A DNA stretch of 64,000 nucleotides, from NCBI GenBank assembly GCA_036556425.1, contig DATBJJ010000002.1, positions 1 through 64,000 of the forward strand, read 5' to 3'. The notes beneath the pieces are model-generated. The model had not been told where the DNA came from and made no database searches. It saw nothing but the letters and a program-made list of their open reading frames with translations. Positions 53,271 to 62,983 of this stretch are shown here, piece after piece (within the stretch, counting starts at the first letter, position 1; every line of letters begins with the position of its first letter). This DNA comes from DATBJJ01 sp036556425 (GTDB lineage: Bacteria > Acidobacteriota > Vicinamibacteria > Vicinamibacterales > 2-12-FULL-66-21). A program made the translations under genes and the position numbers.

Positions 53271-55727
53271 CTACTGCGTCCGCAGCGCCACAACCGGATC
53301 GACGCGCGCCGCGCGCCGTGCCGGCAAGTACGCGGCCGCCGCCGCGACGACGGTCATCACCAGCAGGACGGAAACCAACGTCAAGGGATCCGAGGGCTGA
53401 ACGCCGAACAGCTGTGATCTGATCAGCCGCGCGAGGCCGAGAGCGGCGGCGATGCCGAGCAAGACGCCGATCACCGTGAGCGCCATTCCGCGCTGCACGA
53501 CCATTCGCGACACGTCGATCCGCCGCGCGCCGATCGCCATGCGAATGCCGATCTCGCGCGTGCGCTGCGACACCGAGTAGGCGATCACGCCGTAGATGCC
53601 GAGCAGCGCCAGCGCCGTCGCGAGAACGCCGAACACGGCGAGCAGGCGCATCAGGAACCGCCGCTGCGACAGCGCCGATCCGATCAGCTCGGGCATCGTC
53701 CGCACGGAATACACCGGCAAGTCGGGATCGACGGCTCTGATTTCACGCGCGAGCGCCTCGCTCAAGCGCGGCGTGTCGCCGCGCGTGCGGAGGAGCAGCG
53801 CGAGCGACAAGTCGGACGACTGCTCGAGCGATCGATACATGATCGGCTGCGGCTGATCGGTCAGCCGGCGGTGGATGACGTCGTTCACGACGCCGACGAC
53901 CGTCATCCACGGAAGCTCCGGAGACAGCCGGACGCGCTGGCCGATCGGATCCTGATCTCTCCACAACGTGCGCGCCGCAGCGTCGCTGACGATGACAACG
54001 AGCTCGGAGCCGGCGCGATCGGAGTCGCTGAACGGACGCCCTCTGAGAAGCTTGATTCCCAGCGTGTCGAAGTAGCCGGGGGAGACCTGAAAGTCGTGCA
54101 TCACGGGCCGAAGGCTTCGATCGTCCGACTCGCGTCCCTGAATCTCGACGAACAGCGGCGGATTGAAGCCGCCGAGCGGGATCTGCGTCGACATCGCCGC
54201 GCGCTCGACACCGGGAATCGCCGCGACGCGCCGCACCGCCTCGCGATAGAACGCGACGCGCCGCGCGGGATCGAGATACGCCGCGCGAGCGGGATCGTTC
54301 GGCCGCGGCAGCGTGATGCGAGCGGTCACGAGACGATCCGTCTCGAAGCCGGGCGGAACGTTCAGCAAGCCCACGAGGCTTCGAACGAGGAGCCCCGCGC
54401 CGACGAGCAGAACGGTTGCCATCGCCACTTCCGCGGCGACGAGGATGTCGCGCGCGCGCCCGGCGCGTCCGCCGGTGGTTCGTTCCCGTCCGCCTTCTTT
54501 CAGCGCGGCGAACGTCTCGACGCGGCGCGCGTTGAATGCCGGAACGAAGCCAATGAGAACGGTGACCGCCAGCGAGATTGCGCCGGCGACGAGAATTGCG
54601 GTCACGTCGAGAGTGACCATTTCGATCCGCGGAACGCGGCTCGGCGCGAGCGTCAGCAACATGCGCAGTCCCCAGGACGCCACGAGCACGGCCAGCGCGC
54701 CGCCGGCTGCCGCGAGGAGCGCGCTTTCCGTCACGAGCTGCGAGATCAAGCGTCCGGCGCTCGCGCCCAGTGCCTGACGGATCGCGATCTCCTGACGGCG
54801 GCCCGCCGAGCGCGCGAGGACGAGATGCGTCACGTTCACGCACGCGACGAGCAGCAGAAGACCAACGCCGCACAGCAGCATGAACATCGCCGTCGACACG
54901 CCGCCGACCACGTCGTCTCTGAGAGAAACGAGTCGCGGCCGCCAGCCCGTCTGCGCGGGGTAGTCGGATGGAAACTGTTGGCTGATCGTCACGCCGTAAT
55001 CGGCGAGGCGCGCCTGCGCCTGCTCGAACGTGACGCCAGGCTGCAGCCGCGCGAGGCAGCCTTCGACCCGGCGCCGGCTGCGGCTCGACGATCCCGGCGC
55101 CGTGCCGCGGAAACCGGCGGGACTCCACACCTCGACGTCGGTCTGAAGCGTGCGTCCTGGATGACGAAATCCGGCGGGCATCACGCCGACGACGAGGATC
55201 GGATCCTCGTCGATGACGATCGTCCGGCCGACGGCGGCCGGATCCGCGCCGAGCTTGCGCCTCCAGAATCCGTCGCTGACGACGGCGATGTTCGCGACGC
55301 CTGGGGTATCGTCGGATGCCGCGAACACTCGCCCATGTGCCGGCGCGACGCCGAGCACCGCGAAGTAGTTCCAACTGACGAGCATCATCTCGACGCGCTC
55401 CGGCGTGCCGCCGCTCGTCACGTTCGCGTTGATCGGCAGCAGTCCGGCGACGCCGGTGAACAGGTCCGAGCGCGTCTGATAATCGGCAAGCTCCGCTGCC
55501 GAAACGCCCGTGTCCGTTGCGCCGAACCCGCGCAGCTCGCTGGTGATGCGCACGAGTTGCCGCGGCTCGGGGTACTCGAGCGGCCGCAACACGACCGCGT
55601 TGACGACGCTGAAGATGGCGGTGCTCGCGCCGATGCCCAGGGCGAGCGTCAGAACGACGACAATCGTGAAGCCGGGCGATCGTGTGAGGTTGCGAATGGC
55701 GAATTGCGCGTCGCGCAGCGTGCGCAT
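53271..55727 (-). CDS. ADOP-type FtsX/MacB permease 1
   Basis: An 818-residue membrane protein made of two MacB-PCD/FtsX halves. The first helix block is AIRNLTRSPGFTIVVVLTLALGIGAST in two parts, followed by a large periplasmic domain (about 60-270). Three helices, a second helix at about 410, another periplasmic domain and a final FtsX block (QRTREIGIRMAIGARRIDV, ending ARVDPVVALRTQ) complete it. Such acidobacterial duplicated permeases usually lack a neighbouring ATPase, as here, and their cargo is unknown. ATG 55727 has AGAGGG upstream; GTG 55763 is an alternative. Confidence 0.9.
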   Translation of the reverse strand: MRTLRDAQFAIRNLTRSPGFTIVVVLTLALGIGASTAIFSVVNAVVLRPLEYPEPRQLVRITSELRGFGATDTGVSAAELADYQTRSDLFTGVAGLLPINANVTSGGTPERVEMMLVSWNYFAVLGVAPAHGRVFAASDDTPGVANIAVVSDGFWRRKLGADPAAVGRTIVIDEDPILVVGVMPAGFRHPGRTLQTDVEVWSPAGFRGTAPGSSSRSRRRVEGCLARLQPGVTFEQAQARLADYGVTISQQFPSDYPAQTGWRPRLVSLRDDVVGGVSTAMFMLLCGVGLLLLVACVNVTHLVLARSAGRRQEIAIRQALGASAGRLISQLVTESALLAAAGGALAVLVASWGLRMLLTLAPSRVPRIEMVTLDVTAILVAGAISLAVTVLIGFVPAFNARRVETFAALKEGGRERTTGGRAGRARDILVAAEVAMATVLLVGAGLLVRSLVGLLNVPPGFETDRLVTARITLPRPNDPARAAYLDPARRVAFYREAVRRVAAIPGVERAAMSTQIPLGGFNPPLFVEIQGRESDDRSLRPVMHDFQVSPGYFDTLGIKLLRGRPFSDSDRAGSELVVIVSDAAARTLWRDQDPIGQRVRLSPELPWMTVVGVVNDVIHRRLTDQPQPIMYRSLEQSSDLSLALLLRTRGDTPRLSEALAREIRAVDPDLPVYSVRTMPELIGSALSQRRFLMRLLAVFGVLATALALLGIYGVIAYSVSQRTREIGIRMAIGARRIDVSRMVVQRGMALTVIGVLLGIAAALGLARLIRSQLFGVQPSDPLTLVSVLLVMTVVAAAAAYLPARRAARVDPVVALRTQ

Positions 55728-55799
55728 GGTCGAAGCCCTCTGGCGGACCGACGGATCGGTCACAGCGTGAGGTGCGCGACGCCTCTTGTCAAGCTGATG

Positions 55800-56774
55800 T
55801 CAATGACAGGCGCCGCTCCCGGAATCGCGCACGCGTCCGTCGATTCCGATGAACTCCCACGTGTACGACGCGCTCCTCAGCGTCAGCTTCAGCACGCCGT
55901 ACTCGTTGACGATGGTCTCCGTGTTCGCGGCGACCCGCACCGTCGGATAGAGCTCCGCGCCGCCCGTGCCGACGGTGAATTGGCGAATGCCGCGCGCGGC
56001 GTCCATTCTCCCGTCCGGATCCTGAGGCGCGAAACGCTCGTAGAGATGGTCGTGACCGTTGAGGATGACGTCCACGCCGGCGTCGTACAGCGATCGCCAC
56101 AGGCCGCGCGTCTCCGGAAGGCCGCCGTGCGGTCCCGAGCTGAACAATGGATGGTGCCAATACGCGACGGCGCACGGCGTCTGCGACTGTTGAAGCGCGC
56201 TCTGCAGCCACACCACCTGTGAAGACGAGGAGGACATCGGCACGTTGCTGTTGAGCGAGAACGCCGTCCACTCGCCGGCGCGGAAGCTGTAGTACCCGAG
56301 TCCGCCGGGACCGGCGGCCGCGCCGAAGTACTCGAAATACGGGACCGCGCCGGCCGTGTAGTAGTCGTGATTGCCCGGCGACGGACGGGTGCGGTCGCGG
56401 TGGCGCCCCCACGTCGGGTGGTAGCAGTCGCGAAAGTCCGCGGACGTCCCGAGCGGGTACGCGTTGTCTCCCGCAGTGAAGATGGTGCCTGGAATTGCGT
56501 CGAGAAGCCGCGCCGTCGCCTCGGTGGCCGACGACGCGCAGACGCCGATATCGCCGGCGCCGACCAGCGTCGCAGTCGTCGACCCCGAAGAGACCGGCGT
56601 GGACGACGGACCGATCGGCCCTTCGGTGCCGCAGCCGGCAATCAAGATACACGTGATCGCGAGGAACGTCCGGCGACCGAGGCTCTGAATGGTCGCACTC
56701 CGAGGGGAGACAATCCACTGTACCGAAAAACATGCTTTCCGACAAGCGTTGACGTGTTGACTGCCAACACACAA
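55800..56774 (-). CDS. Lipoprotein metallophosphoesterase
   Basis: A calcineurin-like phosphoesterase of about 300 residues. A lipobox is seen in ITCILIAGC, so the mature protein is membrane-anchored outside the cytosol. Metal motifs in order are VGAGDIG, FTAGDNAYP, PGNHDYY, AYWHHPLF and NGHDHLYERFAP, the full set of the purple-acid-phosphatase-like group. It should hydrolyse phosphomonoesters. The start is unclear: the in-frame TTG 56774 lies within the promoter region of the divergent permease, and no later ATG or GTG precedes the lipobox. Confidence 0.85.
   Translation of the reverse strand: MCVGSQHVNACRKACFSVQWIVSPRSATIQSLGRRTFLAITCILIAGCGTEGPIGPSSTPVSSGSTTATLVGAGDIGVCASSATEATARLLDAIPGTIFTAGDNAYPLGTSADFRDCYHPTWGRHRDRTRPSPGNHDYYTAGAVPYFEYFGAAAGPGGLGYYSFRAGEWTAFSLNSNVPMSSSSSQVVWLQSALQQSQTPCAVAYWHHPLFSSGPHGGLPETRGLWRSLYDAGVDVILNGHDHLYERFAPQDPDGRMDAARGIRQFTVGTGGAELYPTVRVAANTETIVNEYGVLKLTLRSASYTWEFIGIDGRVRDSGSGACH
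56754..56770. promoter_or_regulatory. Palindromic operator between phosphoesterase and ADOP permease
   Basis: GTGTTG-ACTGC-CAACAC is a perfect 6-bp dyad 24 bp before the permease start. It overlaps a possible -35 (TTGACT, 56757-56762). A regulator such as the PadR proteins often linked to these permeases could bind it, but no such gene is in the window. Confidence 0.45.
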
Positions 56775-56793
56775 ACGTGTAGGCTGCCAACCG

Positions 56794-59505
56794 ATGATCC
56801 TCCGAGGTCTCTTTCGCGCGCGTCGGCTGAACCAGGACCTTCGCGATCAGATCGACGCGCACCTCCAGGAAGCCACCGAGGAGTACATCCGGCAAGGAAT
56901 GTCGCCCGACAACGCTCGCCGCGCGGCGCGGCTCGACTTCGGCAGCGTCGCCGCGTCGGAAGAAGCGTACCGCGACGTCGCCGGGCGCTGGCACGACGAC
57001 CTGTCGAAGGACGTCGCGTACGGGTTCCGCATTCTGCGCCGCAATCCCGGATTCGCGGCCGTGGCGATCTTCTCGCTCGCGCTGGGCATCGGCGCGAACA
57101 GCGCGATCTTCAGCATCATCAATGCGATGCTGCTGCGCCCGCGGCCGTTCGCGAATCCCGATCAGATCGTCGACCTGTTCACCGGCGACCGCGCCCATCC
57201 ATACGAGACCACGTCGTATCCGAGCTACGTCGAGTTCCGCGAGCGCAACGGCGTGTTCACGGGACTCGCCGCCTATGGCATCAGGCAATTCAATCTTGGC
57301 GATGCCAATGAAGTGGAAGAGATCTGGGGAGAGGCCGTCTCCGCCAATTATTTCGACGTCATTGGCCTGCCGGCTGCCGTGGGAAGAACGTTCGCCGGTG
57401 ACGAGGACGTCGTGCCTGGGAGGAACCCGGTCGTCGTGATCGGCCACGGGCTGTGGCGGCGGCGGTTCGATTCGGATCCGAACGTCATCGGCCGGCCAAT
57501 CACGATCAACGGCCAGCAGTTGACGGTGATCGGCGTCGCTCCGGCGCATTACGCGGGGATCATCCGCGGCCTCGCCAGCGACGTCTGGGTGCCGACGACG
57601 ATGATGCCGCTGCTCGAACCGGCGCGAGGGAAGGCGATCCTGACCCGCGGCAGCCGGTGGCTCGCGATGCTGGGCCGCCTCGCACCGGGAGTGACGCTGG
57701 AGCAGGCGAAAGCGCGATTCGATCTGCTCAGCCTGGAAATGCAGGCGGCGCATCCGCAGGAGTGGAAGTCGAAGCAACAATCGGGATCCATTCGCGAGCT
57801 GTTCGTGTCGGTGCTGCCCGAGCGCGACGCGCGAATCCTTCCGGATCTGCAAGGCGGTGCGTACGCGATGGCCGCGCTGCTCGCGGTCATCGTGAACATC
57901 GTGCTCGCCGTCGCGTGCACGAACCTCGCGAACATGCTGCTCTCGCGCGCGGTCGTGCGGCGGAAGGAGATTGCCGTCCGGCTCGCGCTCGGCGCGGGCC
58001 GCTGGCGGATCGTACGGCAGCTCCTCGCGGAGAGCGTGTTGCTTTCGCTCATTGCCGGAGCGATCGGTATCGTCATTGCCGTCTGGTGGCTGGATCTGCT
58101 GCTGGCGCTCATGCCTTCGCTGCCAACCGGCATTCGCCCCGCGCTCGATCTGCAACTCGACTGGCGTGCCGTGATCTACACGTTCGCGTTCTCGATGGCG
58201 ACCGGCGTGTTGTTCGGGCTCGCGCCGGCGCTCCAGAGCGCGCGCGCGGATGTCGCGTCGGTCTTGAAGGATGACGCGGTCGCGTTCGCCCGGAGCGTGC
58301 GCAAGTCGCGTGTCAGGGCGGCGTCGATCGTGGCGCAGGTCGCGTTTTCGCTGCTGCTGTTGATCGCCGCCGCGCTCGTCCTGCGAAGCCTGGACAAAGT
58401 GAGACCGGTGCGATTGGGTTACACCACCGAGGAGGTCGTCGTCGCGTGGCTGCGGGCGGACGAGCCTCGCTACGACCGGCCGCGGATGCTCGCGTTCTAC
58501 CGGGACCTCACCGAGCGCTTGTCCGCGCTGCCCGGCGTGCAAACCGTGACGCTGGTGGACGGCATGCCCGGTGGATTCTTCGGCGGATCGCGCCGGGGCA
58601 CCGAGATCGAAGGATATCAACCAGCTCCCGACGAGAGCCTGGAGATCGACAACGCCATCGTCGGTCCGAGCTACTTCGCGAACATGAGCGTGCCGATCGT
58701 GGAGGGGCGCGACTTCGACGCCCGCGATCGCGATGGCGCGCCGTGCGCCGCCGTCGTCAACGAAGCCTTCGGCCGGCGCTACTTCAGCGGGAGCGGCTCG
58801 CCGCTGGGCAAACATCTCGCGCAGTACGACTCGTCTGGAGCGAAACAGCCGTGCACGATCGTCGGCGTCGTCCGCGACGACCGCTGGCAGTCGCTCGAGG
58901 CGCGGGTGCGGCCGTTCTACTGGCTGTCCGTGTACCAATCCAATCAGAGACGCATGTCGGTGTTCGTCCATACGGCGAGCGACGCGGCGAGCCGGATTGC
59001 GGAGGTCAGGCAGACGATTCGCGCGCTCGATCCGAACATGCCGTTGAACGACGTCGCCACGCTGCACCAGTTCTTCAACGCGTTCGTATATCCGTACCGT
59101 CTGCTGGGTATGGTATTCGGCGCGGCGGGTGTGATGGCGCTGGTGCTCGCGACGATTGGGATCTATGGAGTCGTGTCGTATGCGGCCGCCCAGCGGACCC
59201 GCGAGGTCGGCATCCGGATGGCCCTCGGCGCGCTGCGCCATCAGATTCTGCGCATGGTTCTTGGACAGGGTGTGACGCTCGTCGCGTGGGGCCTCGCGTT
59301 CGGCCTGGCGCTGAGCGCCGCATTGACGTGGATTCTTTCGAGCTCGCTCTTCGAAATCGAGCTGCTGTTCGGCGTGAGCGCGATCGACTCGCTCACGTTC
59401 GTGGGCGTGACGCTGCTGTTCTCGATCGTTTCGCTGATCGCGTGCTATGTGCCGGCGCTTCGCGCGACGAACGTCGATCCGATCGACGCGTTGCGCTACG
59501 AATGA
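56794..59505 (+). CDS. ADOP-type FtsX/MacB permease 2, with N-terminal extension
   Basis: A 903-residue permease. The first 80 residues are the soluble helical ADOP extension (RRLNQDLRDQIDAHLQEATE, MSPDNARRAARLDFGS) found only in acidobacterial permeases. Then come DVAYGFRILRRNPGF with the first helix, a large periplasmic domain, VRRKEIAVRLALGAGRWRIV, a second periplasmic domain, and the final block QRTREVGIRMALGALRHQI, ending NVDPIDALRYE. No ATPase is adjacent. Such proteins are probably efflux or lipoprotein-release permeases; cargo unknown. Only 1 bp separates its stop from the converging permease 3. Confidence 0.92.
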   Translation: MILRGLFRARRLNQDLRDQIDAHLQEATEEYIRQGMSPDNARRAARLDFGSVAASEEAYRDVAGRWHDDLSKDVAYGFRILRRNPGFAAVAIFSLALGIGANSAIFSIINAMLLRPRPFANPDQIVDLFTGDRAHPYETTSYPSYVEFRERNGVFTGLAAYGIRQFNLGDANEVEEIWGEAVSANYFDVIGLPAAVGRTFAGDEDVVPGRNPVVVIGHGLWRRRFDSDPNVIGRPITINGQQLTVIGVAPAHYAGIIRGLASDVWVPTTMMPLLEPARGKAILTRGSRWLAMLGRLAPGVTLEQAKARFDLLSLEMQAAHPQEWKSKQQSGSIRELFVSVLPERDARILPDLQGGAYAMAALLAVIVNIVLAVACTNLANMLLSRAVVRRKEIAVRLALGAGRWRIVRQLLAESVLLSLIAGAIGIVIAVWWLDLLLALMPSLPTGIRPALDLQLDWRAVIYTFAFSMATGVLFGLAPALQSARADVASVLKDDAVAFARSVRKSRVRAASIVAQVAFSLLLLIAAALVLRSLDKVRPVRLGYTTEEVVVAWLRADEPRYDRPRMLAFYRDLTERLSALPGVQTVTLVDGMPGGFFGGSRRGTEIEGYQPAPDESLEIDNAIVGPSYFANMSVPIVEGRDFDARDRDGAPCAAVVNEAFGRRYFSGSGSPLGKHLAQYDSSGAKQPCTIVGVVRDDRWQSLEARVRPFYWLSVYQSNQRRMSVFVHTASDAASRIAEVRQTIRALDPNMPLNDVATLHQFFNAFVYPYRLLGMVFGAAGVMALVLATIGIYGVVSYAAAQRTREVGIRMALGALRHQILRMVLGQGVTLVAWGLAFGLALSAALTWILSSSLFEIELLFGVSAIDSLTFVGVTLLFSIVSLIACYVPALRATNVDPIDALRYE

Positions 59506-59506
59506 G

Positions 59507-61918
59507 TCAGTCGATCCGCAGCGCCACGATAGGGTCGACCTTCGCGGCGCGATGGGCCGGAAGCACGTTGGCGACGAGCGCCGCGGACGCGAGCGTCGCG
59601 ACGGTCAGCACGAGCGACGCGAGATCGCGCGGCGTCACGCCGAACAACAATCCGGACATCGCGGGGGCGGAGAGAATTCCCACGGCGGTGCCGGCCGCGA
59701 GACCGGCGGCGGCGGGCGACAGCCCTCCGCGCAGCATGAGACCAATCACGTCGCGGCGCGATGCGCCGAGCGCGACGCGAATGCCGATCTCCTTGGTCCG
59801 CGACGTCACCGCGAACGCCGAGACCGCGTAGACGCCCACGGCCGCCAGGAGGAGCGCGACGGCGGCAAACGCGCCCACGAGCTGCAGGTTGAATCGGCGC
59901 GCCGCGAGCGTGCCCTCCATCCATTGATCCATGCTGCGCACGAACGATGCAGGAACCGCCGGATCGACCGCGCCAATCTCCCGGCGCACGGCCTGCGCCG
60001 CGCCGAGCGGCGCGCCGTCGGTCTGGACGACCCAATACATGTTGTTCGCCAGCCAGATGGTCGTCGGGTCCGGGACCTGCGCGATCGGCACGTACACTTC
60101 GATCGTGGCTTCGCGCTCGAGGCCAAAGTGCCGCACGTCGCCGACGATGCCGACGATCTGTACCTCGCGCGGCGTCTTCTGCCCATCGTCGAGACGCATG
60201 CGCGCGCCGAGCGGATCGCGCCCATCGAAGAACTGCCTGGCGAGCGTCTCGTTGATGATGGCGACCGGAGCCGAGTCGCTGCGATCGGTGGCGTCGAACG
60301 CGCGGCCGCGGCGCAGCGCGATGCCCAGCGTCCGGAAATAGTCCGGACTGATCATCCGGTAGTGCGCCGCGGGCGCGTCCTTTGCGATCACGCCGTCCAC
60401 GTAGAATCCCGCGGTCGCAAGATACCCGTTCATCGGCACGACATTTCCCGCGGCAACGGCGCGGACGCCGGAGAGCGACGCGATTCTCGGCTGCAGTTGG
60501 TCGTAGAAGTTCTCGATCGCCGCGCGATTGCCGTATCGCGCACGCGGCAGCGACAACCGGACGGTCAGCACGTGCGACGGCCGGAATCCTGGATCCACGG
60601 ACTGGACGTGCTGAAAGCTTCGCGCGAGGAGCGCGGCCGTCATGAGCAGGACGGTCGAGAGCGCGACCTCGGCGAAGACGAGGACACCGCGAAGGCGATT
60701 GCCGCCGCCGCTCGACCCGCGCTCGCCTTGCTGCAGCGCATCGCGCAAGTCGCGGCGCGCCGCCTGCAGCGCCGGCACGATGCCGACGAGAACGCTCGTG
60801 CCGAGCGACACGATCAACGTGAAGAGGGCGACGCGGAGATCGATGCCGACCTCAGCCACGCGCGGCAGATTCGCCGGTCCCGTCGCGATGAGCGTTCCCA
60901 TCAACGCGCGCGCGATGAGCAGCCCCAGCGCGCCGCCGAACACACCGAGCATCGTGGTTTCCGTCAGCAACTGCGTCACGATCCGGCCGCGCGAGGCGCC
61001 AAGCGCCGCGCGAACTGCGAGCTCTCGCCGGTACGCGGTGCCGCGAACGAGGAGCAGGTTCGCGATGTTCGCGCAGGCGACGAGCAGCACGAGCGCCACC
61101 GCACCGAGCAGCATCCACAGCATCGCCGCCGACCGTCCGCTGACGTCTTCGTGCAGCGCGACGACTCGAACCGCGGTGTCGGAACCGTGGGAATCCGGAT
61201 GCTCGTCGCGAAGCCGTCTCCCGATCGCGGAGAGATCGTCCGCCGCCTGCGCGAGGGAGACTCCCGGTTTCAACCTGGCGATGACGCGCAGGAATCCCTG
61301 CGCGCGGTTGCTGCGCCGCACGTCGGTGGCCGGCGAGTAGGGGACCACGATGTCGGCGTCGCGGACGAGCGTCACGAAGTCCGGCCGCAGGACGCCGACG
61401 ATCGTGAACGTCTCGCCGTTCAGGACGATTGACTTTCCGACGGCGTCCGAGGCGCCGCCGAACCGCCGCTGCCACGTGCCGTGGCTGAGGAGCGCGACGG
61501 CACGCTGCTCGTCGTCTTCGCGCAGAGGGCGCCCGAGTGCGACGGGCGCGCCCGTTACGGCGAAGTAGTCGGCAGAGACGCGCATGCCGGAGAGGCGCTC
61601 CGCCTCGCCGCCGCCGGTGACGTTCGCGCTCCATCCGAACATCGAGACGATGCCGTCCAACGTGCGATTGGATTCCTTGAAGTCTCCGACGTCCAGGAGC
61701 GAGAGGGGCTGGCGGTCGGTGCCGGGCCGCACGATTGTGAACGTGATCAAGCGATCCGGATCGGCGAACGGCAGCGGACGCAGGAGAATGCCGTTCACCA
61801 GCGCGAACATCGCGGTGTTGGCGCCGATGGCGAGGGCGAGCACCGCGGTCACGCAGAGCGCGAAGACCGGCTGCCGGCGCAGACGCCGAAGGGACTGCCG
61901 AAGCTCGAGGAATCGCAT
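59507..61918 (-). CDS. ADOP-type FtsX/MacB permease 3
   Basis: An 803-residue permease with the same two-half plan as its neighbours: LRRLRRQPVFALCVTAVLAL at the N-terminus, TAYRRELAVRAALGASRGRIV in the middle and TSRTKEIGIRVALGASRRDVI near the end, closing AAKVDPIVALRID. It lacks the soluble N-terminal extension of permease 2. ATG 61918 (MRFLEL) is typical for the group; ATG 61924 and 61969 are also open. It is divergent from the LysR gene, whose product may control it. Confidence 0.9.
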   Translation of the reverse strand: MRFLELRQSLRRLRRQPVFALCVTAVLALAIGANTAMFALVNGILLRPLPFADPDRLITFTIVRPGTDRQPLSLLDVGDFKESNRTLDGIVSMFGWSANVTGGGEAERLSGMRVSADYFAVTGAPVALGRPLREDDEQRAVALLSHGTWQRRFGGASDAVGKSIVLNGETFTIVGVLRPDFVTLVRDADIVVPYSPATDVRRSNRAQGFLRVIARLKPGVSLAQAADDLSAIGRRLRDEHPDSHGSDTAVRVVALHEDVSGRSAAMLWMLLGAVALVLLVACANIANLLLVRGTAYRRELAVRAALGASRGRIVTQLLTETTMLGVFGGALGLLIARALMGTLIATGPANLPRVAEVGIDLRVALFTLIVSLGTSVLVGIVPALQAARRDLRDALQQGERGSSGGGNRLRGVLVFAEVALSTVLLMTAALLARSFQHVQSVDPGFRPSHVLTVRLSLPRARYGNRAAIENFYDQLQPRIASLSGVRAVAAGNVVPMNGYLATAGFYVDGVIAKDAPAAHYRMISPDYFRTLGIALRRGRAFDATDRSDSAPVAIINETLARQFFDGRDPLGARMRLDDGQKTPREVQIVGIVGDVRHFGLEREATIEVYVPIAQVPDPTTIWLANNMYWVVQTDGAPLGAAQAVRREIGAVDPAVPASFVRSMDQWMEGTLAARRFNLQLVGAFAAVALLLAAVGVYAVSAFAVTSRTKEIGIRVALGASRRDVIGLMLRGGLSPAAAGLAAGTAVGILSAPAMSGLLFGVTPRDLASLVLTVATLASAALVANVLPAHRAAKVDPIVALRID

Positions 61919-61945
61919 GACCATCAGCGTACGGACCGTGCGCGG

Positions 61946-61981
61946 TATAATGAAGCTCATTGTTTTCATCCGAATGATGAA
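61946..61981 (+). promoter_or_regulatory. LysR gene promoter with palindromic operator
   Basis: A consensus -10, TATAAT, sits at 61946-61951; the -35 is poor. A perfect dyad TTCATC-CGAAT-GATGAA (61965-61981) lies at the expected transcription start, matching the T-N11-A type of LysR site. It suggests autorepression, with possible control of the divergent permease. Confidence 0.6.
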
Positions 61982-61989
61982 GTGAGTTC

Positions 61990-62925
61990 ATGGATATCGA
62001 CGTCCGGCATCTCCAGATGGTGGCCGCGATTGCCTCGGCGGGCGGCGTGACGCAGGCGGCAGGACACCTGCACCTGACGCAGTCGGCGGTGAGCCACCAG
62101 CTTCGCGGGATCGAGGAACGGCTCGGGACCGCGCTCTTCCTGCGCGTGGGGAAGCGCATGCTGTTGACGCCGGCCGGAGAGAAAGTGCTCGCCGCGGCGC
62201 GCCGCGTGCTCGACGACATCGAGCGCACCGAGGCGGACGTCCGGCGTCTGGGCGCCGGCGGCGCGGGCGTGCTTCGCGTGTGCGCGCAGTGCAACACGGG
62301 TTACCACTGGCTGCCGCCGCTCGTCGAAGCGTATCGGCGCAAGTATCCCGCGGTCGACGTCGCGCTGGCCGTCGAGTGTACGATGCGGCCCGTGGAATCG
62401 CTGCTCGAGGGCAAGCTCGACGTCGCGATCGTCACGGCGGCCGTGCGGCGCGAGCACGTCCGCGTGCGCCCGCTCTTCGAGGACGAGCACGCGGCCATCG
62501 TCGCGCCCGATCACCCGTTCGCCACACGAGCGTTCGTGCGCCCCGAGGATCTGGCCGGCGAGCGGCTGCTCCTCTATTCGAGCTCGCCGGACGACAGCTT
62601 CACGCTGCAGACGATCCTGCGGCCCGCGGGCGTTACGGCACGCCGCGTGTCGTTCGTGATGCTGACGGAAGCAATTCTCGAGATGGTGAAGGCGCGCCTG
62701 GGCGTCAGCGTGATGCAGACGTGGGCGATCGAGCCCGCGCTCGCCGCCGGCGACGTTCGCGCGGTCCCCATCACCGCCGCGGGCATCCGACGGCAATGGA
62801 GCGCTGCGACGTTGAAGGAAGCCGGCCGCGTGCCGCACGTCGACGCGTTCATCGATTTGCTCGCCGCCCGCGCGATGCCGGCACGTCAACGCCCCTTGTC
62901 GCGCCGCCGCACGAGACGACGTTGA
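61990..62925 (+). CDS. LysR-family transcriptional regulator
   Basis: A 311-residue regulator. The N-terminal helix-turn-helix is in FVTQAAGHLHLTQSAVSHQL-like GGVTQAAGHLHLTQSAVSHQL, written here in short as TQSAVSHQLRGIEERLG (residues 31-47). The substrate domain starts LRVCAQCNTGYHWLPPLVEAY near 97 and resembles the MetR subgroup, which senses homocysteine; this is only a hint. The C-terminus is very Arg-rich. It is divergent from ADOP permease 3 and has its own palindromic operator. Confidence 0.92.
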   Translation: MDIDVRHLQMVAAIASAGGVTQAAGHLHLTQSAVSHQLRGIEERLGTALFLRVGKRMLLTPAGEKVLAAARRVLDDIERTEADVRRLGAGGAGVLRVCAQCNTGYHWLPPLVEAYRRKYPAVDVALAVECTMRPVESLLEGKLDVAIVTAAVRREHVRVRPLFEDEHAAIVAPDHPFATRAFVRPEDLAGERLLLYSSSPDDSFTLQTILRPAGVTARRVSFVMLTEAILEMVKARLGVSVMQTWAIEPALAAGDVRAVPITAAGIRRQWSAATLKEAGRVPHVDAFIDLLAARAMPARQRPLSRRRTRRR

Positions 62926-62983
62926 GCGCGGCGCGTACGGCGCGCGAGGGAAGCGCTGCGAAATCGCATCGATCCGACGTCGG

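Noticed and set aside
55789..59241. A 1150-codon minus-strand open frame opposite ADOP permease 2 and through the phosphoesterase gene
   Set aside because: No recognisable domain; it is antisense to well-supported genes and shows the same Arg/His-rich composition as other shadows.
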